Shown here one piece after another: positions 33,334-43,119 of a stretch of 64,000 nucleotides of DNA. Every line of letters begins with the position of its first letter. Positions within the stretch are counted from its first letter, which is position 1. Where the stretch lies: positions 17,553 through 81,552 of the forward strand of contig JAJVIG010000023.1 in the NCBI GenBank assembly GCA_022072145.1, read 5' to 3'. The notes under the pieces were generated by a model. The model was not told the DNA's origin, made no database searches, and worked only from the letters and a program-made list of their open reading frames with translations. The DNA is from Pseudomonadales bacterium. GTDB taxonomy: Bacteria > Pseudomonadota > Gammaproteobacteria > Pseudomonadales > UBA5518. A program made the translations under genes and the position numbers.

Positions 33334-35013
33334 ATGTCGATCGCACTACCCAGCCATATCGCGATCGCACGCGCGGCCCGGATGCTGCCGGTGGCCGAGG
33401 TCGCGGCGCGTGTGGCTGTCCCGGCCGATGCGTTGATACCGTACGGGCGCCACAAGGCGAAGATCGACCGCGAATTCCTCGCTTCGCTGCAGGGGCGCCC
33501 TGACGGCAGGCTGGTGCTGGTCACCGCGATCTCGCCGACGCCGGCCGGCGAAGGCAAGACGACGGTCGCGATCGGGCTCACGGACGCACTGGCGCGCATC
33601 GGCGCGCGCACGCTGCTCGCGCTGCGCGAGCCGAGCCTCGGTCCCTGCTTCGGCATGAAGGGCGGTGCCGCCGGCGGCGGTTACGCGCAGGTGGTCCCGA
33701 TGGAGGAGATCAACCTGCACTTCACCGGTGACTTCCACGCCATCGGCGCGGCGCACAACCTGCTCGCCGCGATGATCGACAACCACCTCTACTGGTCGAA
33801 CGCGCTGCGGCTGGACCCGCGCCGCGTGGCGTGGCGGCGCACGGTCGACATGAACGACCGCGGCCTGCGCGACATCTGTGTCGGCCTCGGAGGCGCCACG
33901 AACGGACTGGTGCGCGAGTCGGGGTACGACATCACGCCGGCCTCGGAAGTGATGGCGATCTTCTGCCTCGCGCGCGATCTGCACGACCTCGAGCGGCGGC
34001 TCGCGAACATCGTGATCGGCTACCGGCGCGACCTGTCGCCGGTGTACGCGCGCGAACTCAATGCCGCGGGTGCGATGACGGTGCTGCTGCGCGAGGCCTT
34101 GCAGCCGAACCTGGTGCAGACGCTGGAGAACAACCCGGTCCTGATCCACGGCGGTCCGTTCGGCAACATCGCGCACGGCTGCAACTCGCTGATCGCCACG
34201 CGCAGCGCACTGAAGATGGCCGATTACGTGGTCACCGAGGCCGGCTTCGGCGCCGACCTGGGCGCGGAGAAGTTCTTCGACATCACCGCGCGCAGCGGCG
34301 GCCTGCATCCCGACGCGGCGGTGCTGGTCGCGACGGTGCGTGCGCTGAAGATGCACGGCGGGCAGCGCCGCGACGACCTGGGGCGCGAGAACCTCGAGGC
34401 GCTGCGCGGTGGCTGCGTGAACCTGGCACGGCACGTGCGCAACATCGGCATGTTCGGCGTGCCGGTGGTGGTGGCGATCAACCGCTTCGACACCGACACC
34501 GACGCCGAGATCGCGCTGCTCGCCGACCAGTGCGCGCGCCTGGGCTGCGAAGCCATCGAGACGACGCATTTCCGTGACGGCGGTGCCGGCGCCGAGGCGC
34601 TCGCGCGCGCCGTGCGCGCGCTGGCCGATTCCGGGCGCTCGCAGTTCCGTCCGCTGTACGAGGACGAGCTGCCGCTGTGGGACAAGGTGTGCACGGTGGC
34701 GCGCCAGGTCTACGGCGCCGCGCAGGTGGTGGCCGATCAGAGGATCCGCGACAAGTTCCGCCAGTACGACGCGATCGCGGGCCGGTTCCCGGTCTGCATC
34801 GCGAAGACGCAGTACAGCTTTTCCACCGATCCCGCGTTGCTCGGCGCGCCGGTGGACCACACGGTCACCGTGCGCGACGTGGTGCTGGCCAACGGTGCCG
34901 GTTTCGCCGTCGCGCTGTGCGGCGACATCATGACGATGCCGGGACTGCCGCGCGTGCCGGCCGCCGAACGCATCGGCCTCGACGTCGCCGGCGAGATCGT
35001 CGGATTGTCATGA
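33334..35013 (+). CDS. fhs: Formate-tetrahydrofolate ligase
   Basis: 559 residues, the full length of the family. The P-loop TPAGEGKTT is at 69-77, with [25 protein letters not shown] core segments after it. It makes 10-formyl-THF from formate and THF using ATP, or runs in reverse. It starts 20 nt after the MtrB-like gene with a strong GGGAGG site, so it is probably the last gene of the FNR-type operon. Its stop overlaps the 3' end of the convergent DAHP synthase gene by 6 bp. Confidence 0.96.
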   Translation: MSIALPSHIAIARAARMLPVAEVAARVAVPADALIPYGRHKAKIDREFLASLQGRPDGRLVLVTAISPTPAGEGKTTVAIGLTDALARIGARTLLALREPSLGPCFGMKGGAAGGGYAQVVPMEEINLHFTGDFHAIGAAHNLLAAMIDNHLYWSNALRLDPRRVAWRRTVDMNDRGLRDICVGLGGATNGLVRESGYDITPASEVMAIFCLARDLHDLERRLANIVIGYRRDLSPVYARELNAAGAMTVLLREALQPNLVQTLENNPVLIHGGPFGNIAHGCNSLIATRSALKMADYVVTEAGFGADLGAEKFFDITARSGGLHPDAAVLVATVRALKMHGGQRRDDLGRENLEALRGGCVNLARHVRNIGMFGVPVVVAINRFDTDTDAEIALLADQCARLGCEAIETTHFRDGGAGAEALARAVRALADSGRSQFRPLYEDELPLWDKVCTVARQVYGAAQVVADQRIRDKFRQYDAIAGRFPVCIAKTQYSFSTDPALLGAPVDHTVTVRDVVLANGAGFAVALCGDIMTMPGLPRVPAAERIGLDVAGEIVGLS

Positions 35014-36141
35014 CCCGCGCAGGTCCGGGCTGTGCCCGGACATGAATTGTTCGGCCACAGGCCGAACCTGCGGGAGTCGCTGCGGCAGCACCTCGCGGAG
35101 CTTCTCGCGCATCGCGCGGATCGCGCGCCCGGTGCTGGCCCAGTCCATGCAGGCGTCGGTGACCGAGACGCCGTAGCGCAGCTGTGACAGATCCGCCGGT
35201 ATCGGCTGGTTGCCTGCCTCCAGGTTGCTCTCGAGCATGGCGCCGACGATCGAGCGGTTGCCCTCGAGGATCTGGTTGGCGACGTTGTCGAGCACCAGCG
35301 CCTGCAGTGCGTGGTCCTTGTTCGAGTTCGCGTGGCTGCAGTCGACGACGATGTTCGCCGGTACGCCGGCCGCGGCCAGCTCGCGTTCGCAGACCGCGAT
35401 GTGCACGGAGTCGTAGTTCGGCCCCTGTGAGCCGCCGCGCAGCACGACGTGGGCGTGGCGGTTGCCGCGCGTGTGGATCACCGCGACCTGGCCCGCGCTG
35501 TCGATGCCGAGGAAGCGGTGCGGGCTGCTCACGGATTTGAGCGCGTTGATCGCCACGGTCAGCCCGCCGTCGGTGCCGTTCTTGAAGCCGACCGCGCACG
35601 ACAGGCCGCTCGCCATCTCGCGGTGCGTCTGCGATTCGGTGGTGCGCGCGCCGATCGCCGACCACGCGATCAGGTCCTGCAGGTATTGCGGCGAGATCGG
35701 GTCGAGCGCCTCGGTGGCCGCCGGCAGGCCCAGCGAGACGATGTCGATCAGCAGCTTGCGTGCGATATGCAGGCCTTCCTCGATGCGGAACGAGTCGTTC
35801 AGGTGCGGGTCGTTGACCAGGCCTTTCCAGCCGGTGGTGGTGCGCGGCTTCTCGAAGTAGACGCGCATCACCAGGAACAGCGTGTCCTCGACCTCGCGCG
35901 CGAGATCGCGCAGCCGCCGCGCGTAGTCCATCGCCGCCGCGGGATCGTGGATCGAGCACGGCCCGACCACCAGGAACAGGCGGTGGTCGCGGCGGTCGAG
36001 GATGTCGCGCACCACGCCGCGCGCATGACGCACCGCGACGTCGATGGCGGGGGTGAGCGGCATTTCGGCCTTGAGGCGGGCGGGAGTCACGAGCTCCTCG
36101 ATCCGTTCCACGTTCAGGTTCTCGAGCGTACTGTCGGTCAT
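35008..36141 (-). CDS. 3-deoxy-7-phosphoheptulonate (DAHP) synthase, class I
   Basis: 377 residues, AroF/G/H type, condensing phosphoenolpyruvate and erythrose-4-phosphate to start the shikimate pathway. Motifs are [20 protein letters not shown] and VVDCSHANS. The start is ATG 36141 ([10 protein letters not shown]). Homologues normally end near [12 protein letters not shown]. Here about 22 more residues ([20 protein letters not shown]) are encoded by a palindromic repeat that occupies the 3' end (35018-35072). Which aromatic amino acid inhibits it cannot be told. Confidence 0.95.
   Translation of the reverse strand: MTDSTLENLNVERIEELVTPARLKAEMPLTPAIDVAVRHARGVVRDILDRRDHRLFLVVGPCSIHDPAAAMDYARRLRDLAREVEDTLFLVMRVYFEKPRTTTGWKGLVNDPHLNDSFRIEEGLHIARKLLIDIVSLGLPAATEALDPISPQYLQDLIAWSAIGARTTESQTHREMASGLSCAVGFKNGTDGGLTVAINALKSVSSPHRFLGIDSAGQVAVIHTRGNRHAHVVLRGGSQGPNYDSVHIAVCERELAAAGVPANIVVDCSHANSNKDHALQALVLDNVANQILEGNRSIVGAMLESNLEAGNQPIPADLSQLRYGVSVTDACMDWASTGRAIRAMREKLREVLPQRLPQVRPVAEQFMSGHSPDLRGS
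35018..35072. repeat. Palindromic REP-like element, copy 2
   Basis: A single complete element. Outer arms CGCAGGT (35018-35024) and ACCTGCG (35066-35072) enclose hairpin P2, TCCGGGC-TGT-GCCCGGA (35024-35040), and hairpin P3, TTCGGCC-ACA-GGCCGAA (35050-35066). All of it lies inside the 3' coding end of the DAHP synthase gene and directly after the fhs stop. Confidence 0.9.
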
Positions 36142-36193
36142 CGGCGCTACCACGGTGCCTCAGGGGATGCTGGCCCCGACGCGGGGCGCGGCA

Positions 36194-36676
36194 TTATAGC
36201 CGATGCCGCCGGCAGAGTTGCTCGAGCAGTGCGCCGACGCCGCGCTCGATCAGCGCCAGCGTGTCGTCGAAGGCCTCGGCGGAGCCGTAGAAGGGATCCG
36301 CGACGTCCTGTCCGGCGGCGTCCGCACAGTAGCGCGTCAGCAGCTCGATCTCGCCGGTGAAATCCGGCGGAGCCCAGCCCTGCAGTGTATGCAGGTTGTT
36401 GCGATCCATCGCGACGAGGTAGCGAAAGTGCCGGAAATCCGCGTCGGTGATCTGGCGTGCCAGGCGCGGTGCGATGCGGTAGCCGAGGCGCCCGGCGGCG
36501 GCCACCGCACGCGGGTCGGGCGCCTTGCCGGCGTGGAACGACGCGGTCGCGCAGGAATCCGCGTGGACCCGCGCGTCGAGTCCGCGGCGTGTGATGAGCT
36601 CGGCGAAGATCGCCTCGGCGGCCGGCGAGCGGCAGATGTTGCCCAGGCACACGAAAAGCACTCCGATCGACGCCAC
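36194..36676 (-). CDS. Low-molecular-weight protein-tyrosine phosphatase
   Basis: 160 residues. The N-terminal phosphate loop is VCLGNICRSP, with catalytic Cys and Arg. The general-acid Asp is in the C-terminal DPFYGS motif (about residue 126). A GTG start at 36676 has GGAG 7 nt ahead. The substrate is unknown. Some relatives control exopolysaccharide export, but no wzc-like kinase is in the window. Upstream (36677-36833) is a divergent gap with overlapping inverted repeats around 36712-36731. Confidence 0.92.
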   Translation of the reverse strand: MASIGVLFVCLGNICRSPAAEAIFAELITRRGLDARVHADSCATASFHAGKAPDPRAVAAAGRLGYRIAPRLARQITDADFRHFRYLVAMDRNNLHTLQGWAPPDFTGEIELLTRYCADAAGQDVADPFYGSAEAFDDTLALIERGVGALLEQLCRRHRL

Positions 36677-36833
36677 GATGTTGCTCCGCTGTACGGTTGT
36701 GCGTTGTGATGGGTGCCCATTGTGGGCCGGCGGCAGCGCCTGAACAAATGGTCATGCGCGGGCGCTGCGTAAACCGCGCGACGCTGGTTACACTCTGTGG
36801 CGTTCCCGTCGACCACCCTCAGGAGATCCGGTC

Positions 36834-37613
36834 ATGGCGTTCAATGGCAAGGTTGCGCTGGTCACCGGCGGTGCCAGCGGCATGGGCAGGGTGTCGGCGT
36901 TGCGGCTGGCGGCGACCGGCGCGCAGGTGGCGATCCTCGACATGAACGAATCGGCGCTGGCCGAGACGGCCGCGTGTTCGCCTAACATCCGGCCACTGCG
37001 CTGCAACGTGGCCGACTGGGACCAGGTGCAGGCCTGCGTCGCCGAGGTCGAGCGCGAACTGGGTCCGGTCGACCGGCTGACGCACGCGGCCGGCATCATG
37101 CCGAGCCACGCGGTGATGGACACCACGCTCGAGCAGGCGCGGCGGCTGATCGAGGTCAACTACTACGGCACGCTGCACCTGATCCGTGCGGTGGTGCCCG
37201 GCATGCTCGCGCGCAACCGCGGCGACGTGATCCTGTTCGGCTCGGTGTCGGCCACTGCGCTGACGCCGCACCTCGGCGCCTATGCGGCCTCCAAGGCGGC
37301 CGTCAACGTGGTCGGCGAGACACTCGCGAACGAGCTCGGCCACACGGCGCTGCGCATCGCGGTGGTGATGCCGCCGGCGGTGAACACGCCGCTGGTGAAC
37401 CAGTCGATCGAGACCGACGCCGCGCAGGCCCTGCGCGAGGCGAAGAAGAGCGGGCGCCTCGGCGACCCGGAGAAGATCGTCGACCAGATCGAGGCGGCGT
37501 TCGAGCGCGGTCGCAAGGCGATCTATCCGGGCGAGGCCAAGCTGCTCGAGATCTGGCACACGCTGCTGCCCGGGCTGTGGTGGAAGACCGTGCTGAAGTT
37601 CGAGCGGCACTGA
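36834..37613 (+). CDS. Short-chain dehydrogenase/reductase
   Basis: 259 residues, classical SDR. The cofactor motif TGGASGMG is at about 11-18, the NAG-like motif is HAAGI, and the active site has Ser in FGSVSA and Tyr-X3-Lys in YAASK. The substrate is not evident. It lies 12 nt before an acyl-CoA ligase gene, so the pair probably acts on one fatty, terpenoid or aromatic acid pathway. AGGAG precedes the ATG. Confidence 0.9.
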   Translation: MAFNGKVALVTGGASGMGRVSALRLAATGAQVAILDMNESALAETAACSPNIRPLRCNVADWDQVQACVAEVERELGPVDRLTHAAGIMPSHAVMDTTLEQARRLIEVNYYGTLHLIRAVVPGMLARNRGDVILFGSVSATALTPHLGAYAASKAAVNVVGETLANELGHTALRIAVVMPPAVNTPLVNQSIETDAAQALREAKKSGRLGDPEKIVDQIEAAFERGRKAIYPGEAKLLEIWHTLLPGLWWKTVLKFERH

Positions 37614-37625
37614 GGAGCGTCGCGC

Positions 37626-39203
37626 ATGAGCATCGACCTGGTCCACGAACCCCCGCTGATGGTGCACCTGATCATCGAGGGGCTGAACCGCTGGGACGAC
37701 CGTCCCTGCCTGTTCATCGGCGACACCGTGCTCAGCTACGCCGAGATGCGCGCGCAGACCAGCCGCATGGCGCAGGCGCTGCAGGCGCGCGGAATCGGCG
37801 TGGGTTCGCGCGTCGCGGTGCTGTCGGGCAACCGGCCCGAGGTGCTGGCGAACCTCGCGGCGATGCAGGTCGTGGGCTGCTGCGGCACCACGCTGCACCC
37901 GCTGGGATCGCTCGACGACCACGCCTACGTGCTGGAGAACGCGGGCGTCGAGACGCTGGTCTTCGACGCACCGCTGTTCGATCAGCGTGCCGCGGAACTG
38001 CGCGAGCGCGTGCCGGGGCTGAAGAACCTGCTGGGTTTCGGGCCCGGCGCGGCCGGCGACGACTACCTCGAGCTCGCCGCGCGATTCACTCCTGCGCCAC
38101 TGGTCGCGCCCGACATCCGCCCCGACGACGTGACCTCGATCATCTACACCGGAGGCACCACCGGCAAGCCCAAGGGCGTGATGTCGACCGCGCGCGGCGG
38201 CGCGTACCTGACCATGCTGCAGATGGCCGAGTGGGAGTTCCCCGAGGACCTGCGCATGCTGATCTGCACGCCGCTGTCGCACGCGGCGGCGGCGTTCTTC
38301 ATTCCGGTGCTGCAGCGCGGCGGTGCGTTCTACGTGCCGCGCGGCTTCACGCCGGACCAGTTCTTCGACATGGTCGAGCAACACCGCATCACGGCCACGA
38401 TGCTGGTGCCGGTGATGATCTACATGCTGCTCGACTCGCCGCGCGCCGCGACCGCGGACCTCTCCAGCCTGCAGACGATCTTCTACGGCGCGTCCGCCAT
38501 GAGCCCGGGGCGCCTGCGCGAGGGGATCCAGAAGTGGGGACAGGTCTTCTACCAGTTCTTCGGCCAGTCCGAGGCACCGATGGCGCTGGCCAACATGCGC
38601 CGGCGCGAGCACGACCTCGCGCGGCCCGAGCGGCTCGCCTCGTGCGGGCGTCCGGCGCCGTGGGTCCACCTGGCGCTGCTCGACGACGACAACCGTCCGG
38701 TGCCGGCCGGTGAGCCCGGCGAGATCTGCGTGCGCGGTCCGCTGGTCATGAAGGGGTACCTCGGCCTGCCGGAGCAGACCGCCGAGGCCTTCGCCGGCGG
38801 CTGGATGCATACCGGCGACATCGGGCGCATCGACGCCGACGGCTTCCTCTACATCATCGACCGCAAGAAGGACATGGTGGTCACCGGCGGCTTCAACGTG
38901 TTCCCGCGCGAGGTCGAGGATGTGTTGTCGGCGCATCCGGCGGTCGCGCAGGTGGCCGTGATCGGGGTGCCCGACGAGCGCTGGGGCGAGGCGGTCAAGG
39001 CGCTGGTCGTGCCGAAGCCCGGGGTCACGGGCGATGCGGCGCTGGCGGCGGAACTCGTCGAGAGCGTGAAGCGCGCCAAGGGCTCGGTGCAGGCGCCGAA
39101 GTCGGTCGATTTCGTGCCGGCGATTCCGCTGACGCCGGTCGGCAAGCCCGACAAGAAGGCGCTGCGCGCGCAGTACTGGGCGGGGGCCGGGCGCCGGGTC
39201 TGA
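37626..39203 (+). CDS. Acyl-CoA ligase (AMP-forming, ANL superfamily)
   Basis: 525 residues. The phosphate-binding loop IIYTGGTTGKPKG is near residue 174. The adenine and hinge motifs are YGASAMSPG, MHTGDIGRIDADG and DRKKDMVVTGGFNVFP, and the C-terminal catalytic Lys is in PVGKPDKKAL. It would activate a carboxylic acid to its CoA thioester through an acyl-AMP. Chain length or aromatic preference is not predictable. Likely cotranscribed with the preceding SDR. Confidence 0.92.
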   Translation: MSIDLVHEPPLMVHLIIEGLNRWDDRPCLFIGDTVLSYAEMRAQTSRMAQALQARGIGVGSRVAVLSGNRPEVLANLAAMQVVGCCGTTLHPLGSLDDHAYVLENAGVETLVFDAPLFDQRAAELRERVPGLKNLLGFGPGAAGDDYLELAARFTPAPLVAPDIRPDDVTSIIYTGGTTGKPKGVMSTARGGAYLTMLQMAEWEFPEDLRMLICTPLSHAAAAFFIPVLQRGGAFYVPRGFTPDQFFDMVEQHRITATMLVPVMIYMLLDSPRAATADLSSLQTIFYGASAMSPGRLREGIQKWGQVFYQFFGQSEAPMALANMRRREHDLARPERLASCGRPAPWVHLALLDDDNRPVPAGEPGEICVRGPLVMKGYLGLPEQTAEAFAGGWMHTGDIGRIDADGFLYIIDRKKDMVVTGGFNVFPREVEDVLSAHPAVAQVAVIGVPDERWGEAVKALVVPKPGVTGDAALAAELVESVKRAKGSVQAPKSVDFVPAIPLTPVGKPDKKALRAQYWAGAGRRV

Positions 39204-39313
39204 GGGGCACCAGGATCCGATCGCCAGTTTGCCGCTCCCGGCCACTCGCCACTGTTCTTCCGCTGGGCAACGCGCTAACGTCGGAACGCGGCATTCGGAC
39301 TCGGGAGTAACCC

Positions 39314-41452
39314 ATGGCGACACTTCGATTCGGCCAGTACGCGGCGGACATGCGGTTGGAGGACAGCTACTACGGGATCCCGGCGCTGCAGTCCTTCGAC
39401 GAGTTCCTGGCGAATTTCCTCCCGGTCCGCGAGCAGATCCTCGCGCAGCGCAGCGACTATGCAAGCGTGCGCGAGTACGACGCGCTGGGCCGCTACATCA
39501 CGGTCTCGATGTGGGGCAACCTGTCCGCGGCCTGGCTGAACCGCCTCGAGATACTCGGTGAAAGCTGCGCACTGCAGCTCTACGGCAGTTTCTACGTCGA
39601 TCTGGGCACCGAGAACATCACCGGCACAGCGACCGGGTTGCGTGGCGAGAAAGTCCTAGGCAGCACGCGCGAACTGCTGGTCGAGTTCACAGGCCTGTCC
39701 GACTACATCGATTTCGCCGGCATCGGCGACATCGATCCGTTCGCCGACATGGTGATTCTGGCCGGCGCGGACACCATCACCGGCAGCCCGGGCGCGGACT
39801 ACCTGCTGGGCTACGCCGGCAACGACAGCATCTCTGGCGGGTCCGGCGACGATTCGCTCGATGGCGCCAACGGCGTCGATACCCTTGCCGGCGGTGCCGG
39901 CAACGACAGCTATTACGTCGATGCCACCGCCGATCTGCCGCTCGAGAGCGCCGGGGCGGGTGAGGATACGGTGCTTGCCTATGCCACGTTCACCCTGCCT
40001 GAACACCTCGAGCACCTGATCCTGACCGGCGACTCGCCGTTAGCTGCCACCGGCAATGGCGGCAACAACCGCATCGTCGGCAACGCGGCGGCGAATCGGC
40101 TCGACGGCGGCGCCGGCGCCGATACGCTCGAGGGTGGCGGGGGCGACGACGTGTTCGTGATCGACAACGCTGCGGACGCGGTCGTCGAGCAGGAATGGAC
40201 GGGGCGGGACACGGTCGAGAGCGCGATCACCTACACGCTCGGAGAGTACCTGGAGGATCTGGTGCTCACCGGAGACGAGGGTCTGTGGGGGGTGGGAAAT
40301 TCGCTGGGGAACTGGATCCGCGGTAATGCGGGCGGGAATCTGCTGAGCGGTGGCGGCGGCACGGATACGCTGAGCGGAGGCGCCGGCAACGATGCCTACG
40401 TTATCGGCATCGACGATGCGTTCGACCAGATCGTCGAGTTGCCCGGCGAGGGCAGCGATCTGATTCTCGCGAGCCGCAGTTTCACGCTGCCGGAGGCGGT
40501 CGAAAAGCTGAAGCTCGAAGGCGACGCCGCGCTGTCGGGCCACGGCAATGCGCTCGCGAACGTGCTGACCGGCAACATCGCCGCGAATTCCCTCTACGGC
40601 GGCTTCGGTGCCGATACCCTGTACGGCAAGGGCGGTGACGATGTGCTCGATGGCGAGGCCGATGCGGACCACCTCGCCGGCGGTGCCGGCGAGGACACAT
40701 TGAACGGCGGAGAAGGCAACGACACGCTCGCGGGCGGCATGGGCGCGGACCGGTTGTCCGGCGGTACGGGCCGGGACACCTACCAGGTGACGGCGGCGGA
40801 CAGTGTCGTCGAGGCGGCCGGCGAGGGCATCGATACCATCGTGAGCCCGGTGTCGTGGGTGCTGGCAGCGAACTTCGAGAACCTCGTGCTCGCGGGCAGC
40901 GGCCGCACCGACGGCACCGGCAACGCCGCGGCGAACACCCTGAGCGGCAATACCGCGGGCAACGTGCTGGGCGGACTGAAGGGCAACGATACGCTGCGCG
41001 GCTTCGGCGGCAACGATACCTTGCAGGGCGGTGACGGTTACGACGTGCTCGATGGCGGCGCCGGTGACGACGTACTGATCGGCGGGCCAGGGCGCGATAC
41101 GCTGACCGGCGGCGCCGGTGTCGATGCCTTCGTGTTCGGCAGCCCGCTGGTGGTTGCCGCCAATGTCGACACGATCGGCGATTTCGTGGCGGGAACCGAC
41201 ACCCTCCGGCTCGACGACGATGTGTTCGGTGAGTGGACCGCGGGAGATCAGGTAAACGCCGACCAGTTCGTGGCAGGAGCCGGGCTGAGCGCCGCCACCG
41301 ACTCCGCGCAGCGCCTGGTCTACGACACCGAAAGCGGTGCGCTGTATTACGACGCCGACGGCGCCGGAGGCGCGGCGGCGATCCTGTTCGCGCGTTTCGG
41401 CATCGACGTGCACCCGGCGCTGCAGGCCACGGATTTCGTGATCGTCGCCTGA
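39314..41452 (+). CDS. RTX calcium-binding repeat protein, probably type I secreted
   Basis: 712 residues. The first 150 or so are not recognised. The remainder has repeated blocks of glycine-rich RTX nonapeptides (GGAGNDSYY, GGGGDDVFV, GGAGNDAYV, GGTGRDTYQ and many others). They alternate with about 90-residue segments of the type GEGxDTVxSxxxYTLxxxxENLxLTG. There is no Sec signal peptide; the hydrophobic, Asp-rich C-terminus (FVAGTDTLRLDDDVF and after) suits ABC-type I export. Calcium would order the repeats outside the cell. No type I secretion genes are in the window. Confidence 0.88.
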   Translation: MATLRFGQYAADMRLEDSYYGIPALQSFDEFLANFLPVREQILAQRSDYASVREYDALGRYITVSMWGNLSAAWLNRLEILGESCALQLYGSFYVDLGTENITGTATGLRGEKVLGSTRELLVEFTGLSDYIDFAGIGDIDPFADMVILAGADTITGSPGADYLLGYAGNDSISGGSGDDSLDGANGVDTLAGGAGNDSYYVDATADLPLESAGAGEDTVLAYATFTLPEHLEHLILTGDSPLAATGNGGNNRIVGNAAANRLDGGAGADTLEGGGGDDVFVIDNAADAVVEQEWTGRDTVESAITYTLGEYLEDLVLTGDEGLWGVGNSLGNWIRGNAGGNLLSGGGGTDTLSGGAGNDAYVIGIDDAFDQIVELPGEGSDLILASRSFTLPEAVEKLKLEGDAALSGHGNALANVLTGNIAANSLYGGFGADTLYGKGGDDVLDGEADADHLAGGAGEDTLNGGEGNDTLAGGMGADRLSGGTGRDTYQVTAADSVVEAAGEGIDTIVSPVSWVLAANFENLVLAGSGRTDGTGNAAANTLSGNTAGNVLGGLKGNDTLRGFGGNDTLQGGDGYDVLDGGAGDDVLIGGPGRDTLTGGAGVDAFVFGSPLVVAANVDTIGDFVAGTDTLRLDDDVFGEWTAGDQVNADQFVAGAGLSAATDSAQRLVYDTESGALYYDADGAGGAAAILFARFGIDVHPALQATDFVIVA

Positions 41453-41485
41453 ACGCGTTCGCGCGCGCAGCGCGCGCCGTCGCGC

Positions 41486-42022
41486 TCAGCTGCGCCCGAA
41501 CAGCCGGCGCAGGAACGCGAGCAGGCGGTTCCAGATACCGGGCGCCGCCGGCGCTGCGGCAGGCGCTGCTGCCGACGGGGGTTCCAGCCGCGCGCGGAAC
41601 GCGGTGACGAATTCCTCGCTCATGCTGTCGGCCAGCTTGGTCATCACGCCGCCGGCGAACTTGCCGAGCCGGCCCACGATCACCACATGCGAACTGAACG
41701 TGACCTCGGTCAGGTTCGGCTCCAGCGGTTTGAGCAGCAGCCGGGCGTCGGCCGTGAGCCGGCTCGCGCGTCCGCCTTCCTCGCCCTGGATGCCGTAGGC
41801 CGCGAACTCCGGCGCCCGGCGTTCGAGTTCCTGCACATCGGCTTTCACCGAGGCCTTGATCGGACCGACCTTGATGGTCATCAGGCCCTTGTACTTGCCC
41901 GGCTCGGTGACCTGCACCTCCTCGACGCCGGGAATACAGGTCGCCACCTGCTCGGCGCTGGTGACGAAGTCCCAGACCTTCTCGCGTGGCGCGGCGACCG
42001 TAAAGATCTTCTCGATATCCAT
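41486..42022 (-). CDS. CoxG/SRPBCC-family protein
   Basis: 178 residues. The N-terminal START-like SRPBCC domain (about 1-145) begins MDIEKIFTVAAPREKVWDFV and has CIPGVEEV, typical of carbon monoxide dehydrogenase subunit G. An Ala/Pro-rich linker follows, then an amphipathic basic C-terminal helix (IWNRLLAFLRRLFGRS) that could touch the membrane. CoxG homologues are thought to anchor or serve Mo hydroxylases. It is divergent from the hydroxylase genes at 42229. Confidence 0.88.
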   Translation of the reverse strand: MDIEKIFTVAAPREKVWDFVTSAEQVATCIPGVEEVQVTEPGKYKGLMTIKVGPIKASVKADVQELERRAPEFAAYGIQGEEGGRASRLTADARLLLKPLEPNLTEVTFSSHVVIVGRLGKFAGGVMTKLADSMSEEFVTAFRARLEPPSAAAPAAAPAAPGIWNRLLAFLRRLFGRS

Positions 42023-42169
42023 GGGGTGCAATCCCTCGTCGGCTTCGCGGCGCATCGTACAGGCGAAGCCGCAGCGCCCACTATGCACCGAGTGCAGCCG
42101 ACTGTGCAGTGTCTGCCGTTTGCTGCCGGCGGTGGGGTGCAGGGGGGCGGACGCGCGCCGTCGCAGCCC

Positions 42170-42175
42170 TATAAT
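42170..42175 (+). promoter_or_regulatory. -10 element of the molybdenum hydroxylase operon
   Basis: A perfect TATAAT 54 nt before the first gene. The -35 region at 17 bp is poor (GCGGAC), suggesting activator dependence. Several GTGCAG repeats lie upstream at 42080-42115 in the 206-bp divergent gap. Confidence 0.5.
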
Positions 42176-42228
42176 CGGTCCCGACGTCAGCTAGACGATT
42201 CCCCCGCAGTCGAGCAGGAGTGACAACC

Positions 42229-43104
42229 ATGGCGTTGCCCGAACTCAAGGAATTCCGTCGGCCGGAATCCGCGGCCGAACTCTCCGGTGTGTTCCAGACC
42301 TATGACGACGCCGCACTGTTCGTCGCCGGAGGCACGTTCATCCACGGGCTCGAGGCGCGCGGCCTGCTGAGCGGGGTCCAGGCGCTGATCGATCTGCGTC
42401 GCCTGGGACTCGACGGACTCGCCAGCGACGATCGCGGGGCGCGGATCGGCGCCACCGTGAACTTCACGCGTCTGGCCGCGATGCCGGGAATCGACCAGCC
42501 GGCATTCGGTGCGCTGCGCGATGCGCTCGCGTGCCCGCCGCCGCAGATCCGCAACATGGCCACCGTGGGCGGGGCGATCGCCGCCTCGTGTCCGTTCTTC
42601 GACGTTCCTGCGGCGCTGCTGGCGCTGGACGCCGTGGTCACCGCCAGTGCGGCGGATGGCGCGGCGCGCGAACTGCCGCTCGCCGAGGTCTATGCCGGCG
42701 TGTTCGTGAACACGCTGGCGACCGGTGAATACATCGCGAGCGTGTTCCTGCCGCGGCCTGCCGCGCGCACCGCGAGCGCGTACCTGAAGCTCGAAACCAA
42801 CGCCAACGACCTCGCACTGGTCGGCGCGGCGGTGAGGCTCACGCTCGATGGTGCCGGACGCATGAGCGACGCGCGCGTGGTGCTCGGCGGCGGCCTCAAC
42901 GAGACCCACGTGCGCTCGGCGGCGGCGGAGACGGTGCTGAACGGTGCGGCGCCCGGGGACGAGGTGTTCCAGCGCGCGGCGCAGGCGATCGAGGCCGACA
43001 TCAATCCGATGTCCGACCACCGCTGCTCGGCCGGGTACCGCGCGGCGATGGGCAAGGTGTATGTGCGCCGCGCGCTGCAGCGCGCGGTCGACAGGCTGGT
43101 CTGA
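42229..43104 (+). CDS. Molybdenum hydroxylase FAD subunit (CoxM-type)
   Basis: 291 residues with FAD-binding motifs AGGTFIHGLEARG and NMATVGGAIAASCP. It takes electrons from the 2Fe-2S subunit and passes them to an acceptor. Although an in-frame GTG exists at 42220, AGGAG at 42216-42220 sits 8 nt before the ATG at 42229. First gene of the M-S-L set, the same subunit order as the form I CO dehydrogenase operon. Confidence 0.92.
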   Translation: MALPELKEFRRPESAAELSGVFQTYDDAALFVAGGTFIHGLEARGLLSGVQALIDLRRLGLDGLASDDRGARIGATVNFTRLAAMPGIDQPAFGALRDALACPPPQIRNMATVGGAIAASCPFFDVPAALLALDAVVTASAADGAARELPLAEVYAGVFVNTLATGEYIASVFLPRPAARTASAYLKLETNANDLALVGAAVRLTLDGAGRMSDARVVLGGGLNETHVRSAAAETVLNGAAPGDEVFQRAAQAIEADINPMSDHRCSAGYRAAMGKVYVRRALQRAVDRLV

Positions 43105-43119
43105 AGGGGAGCCGAAGCA

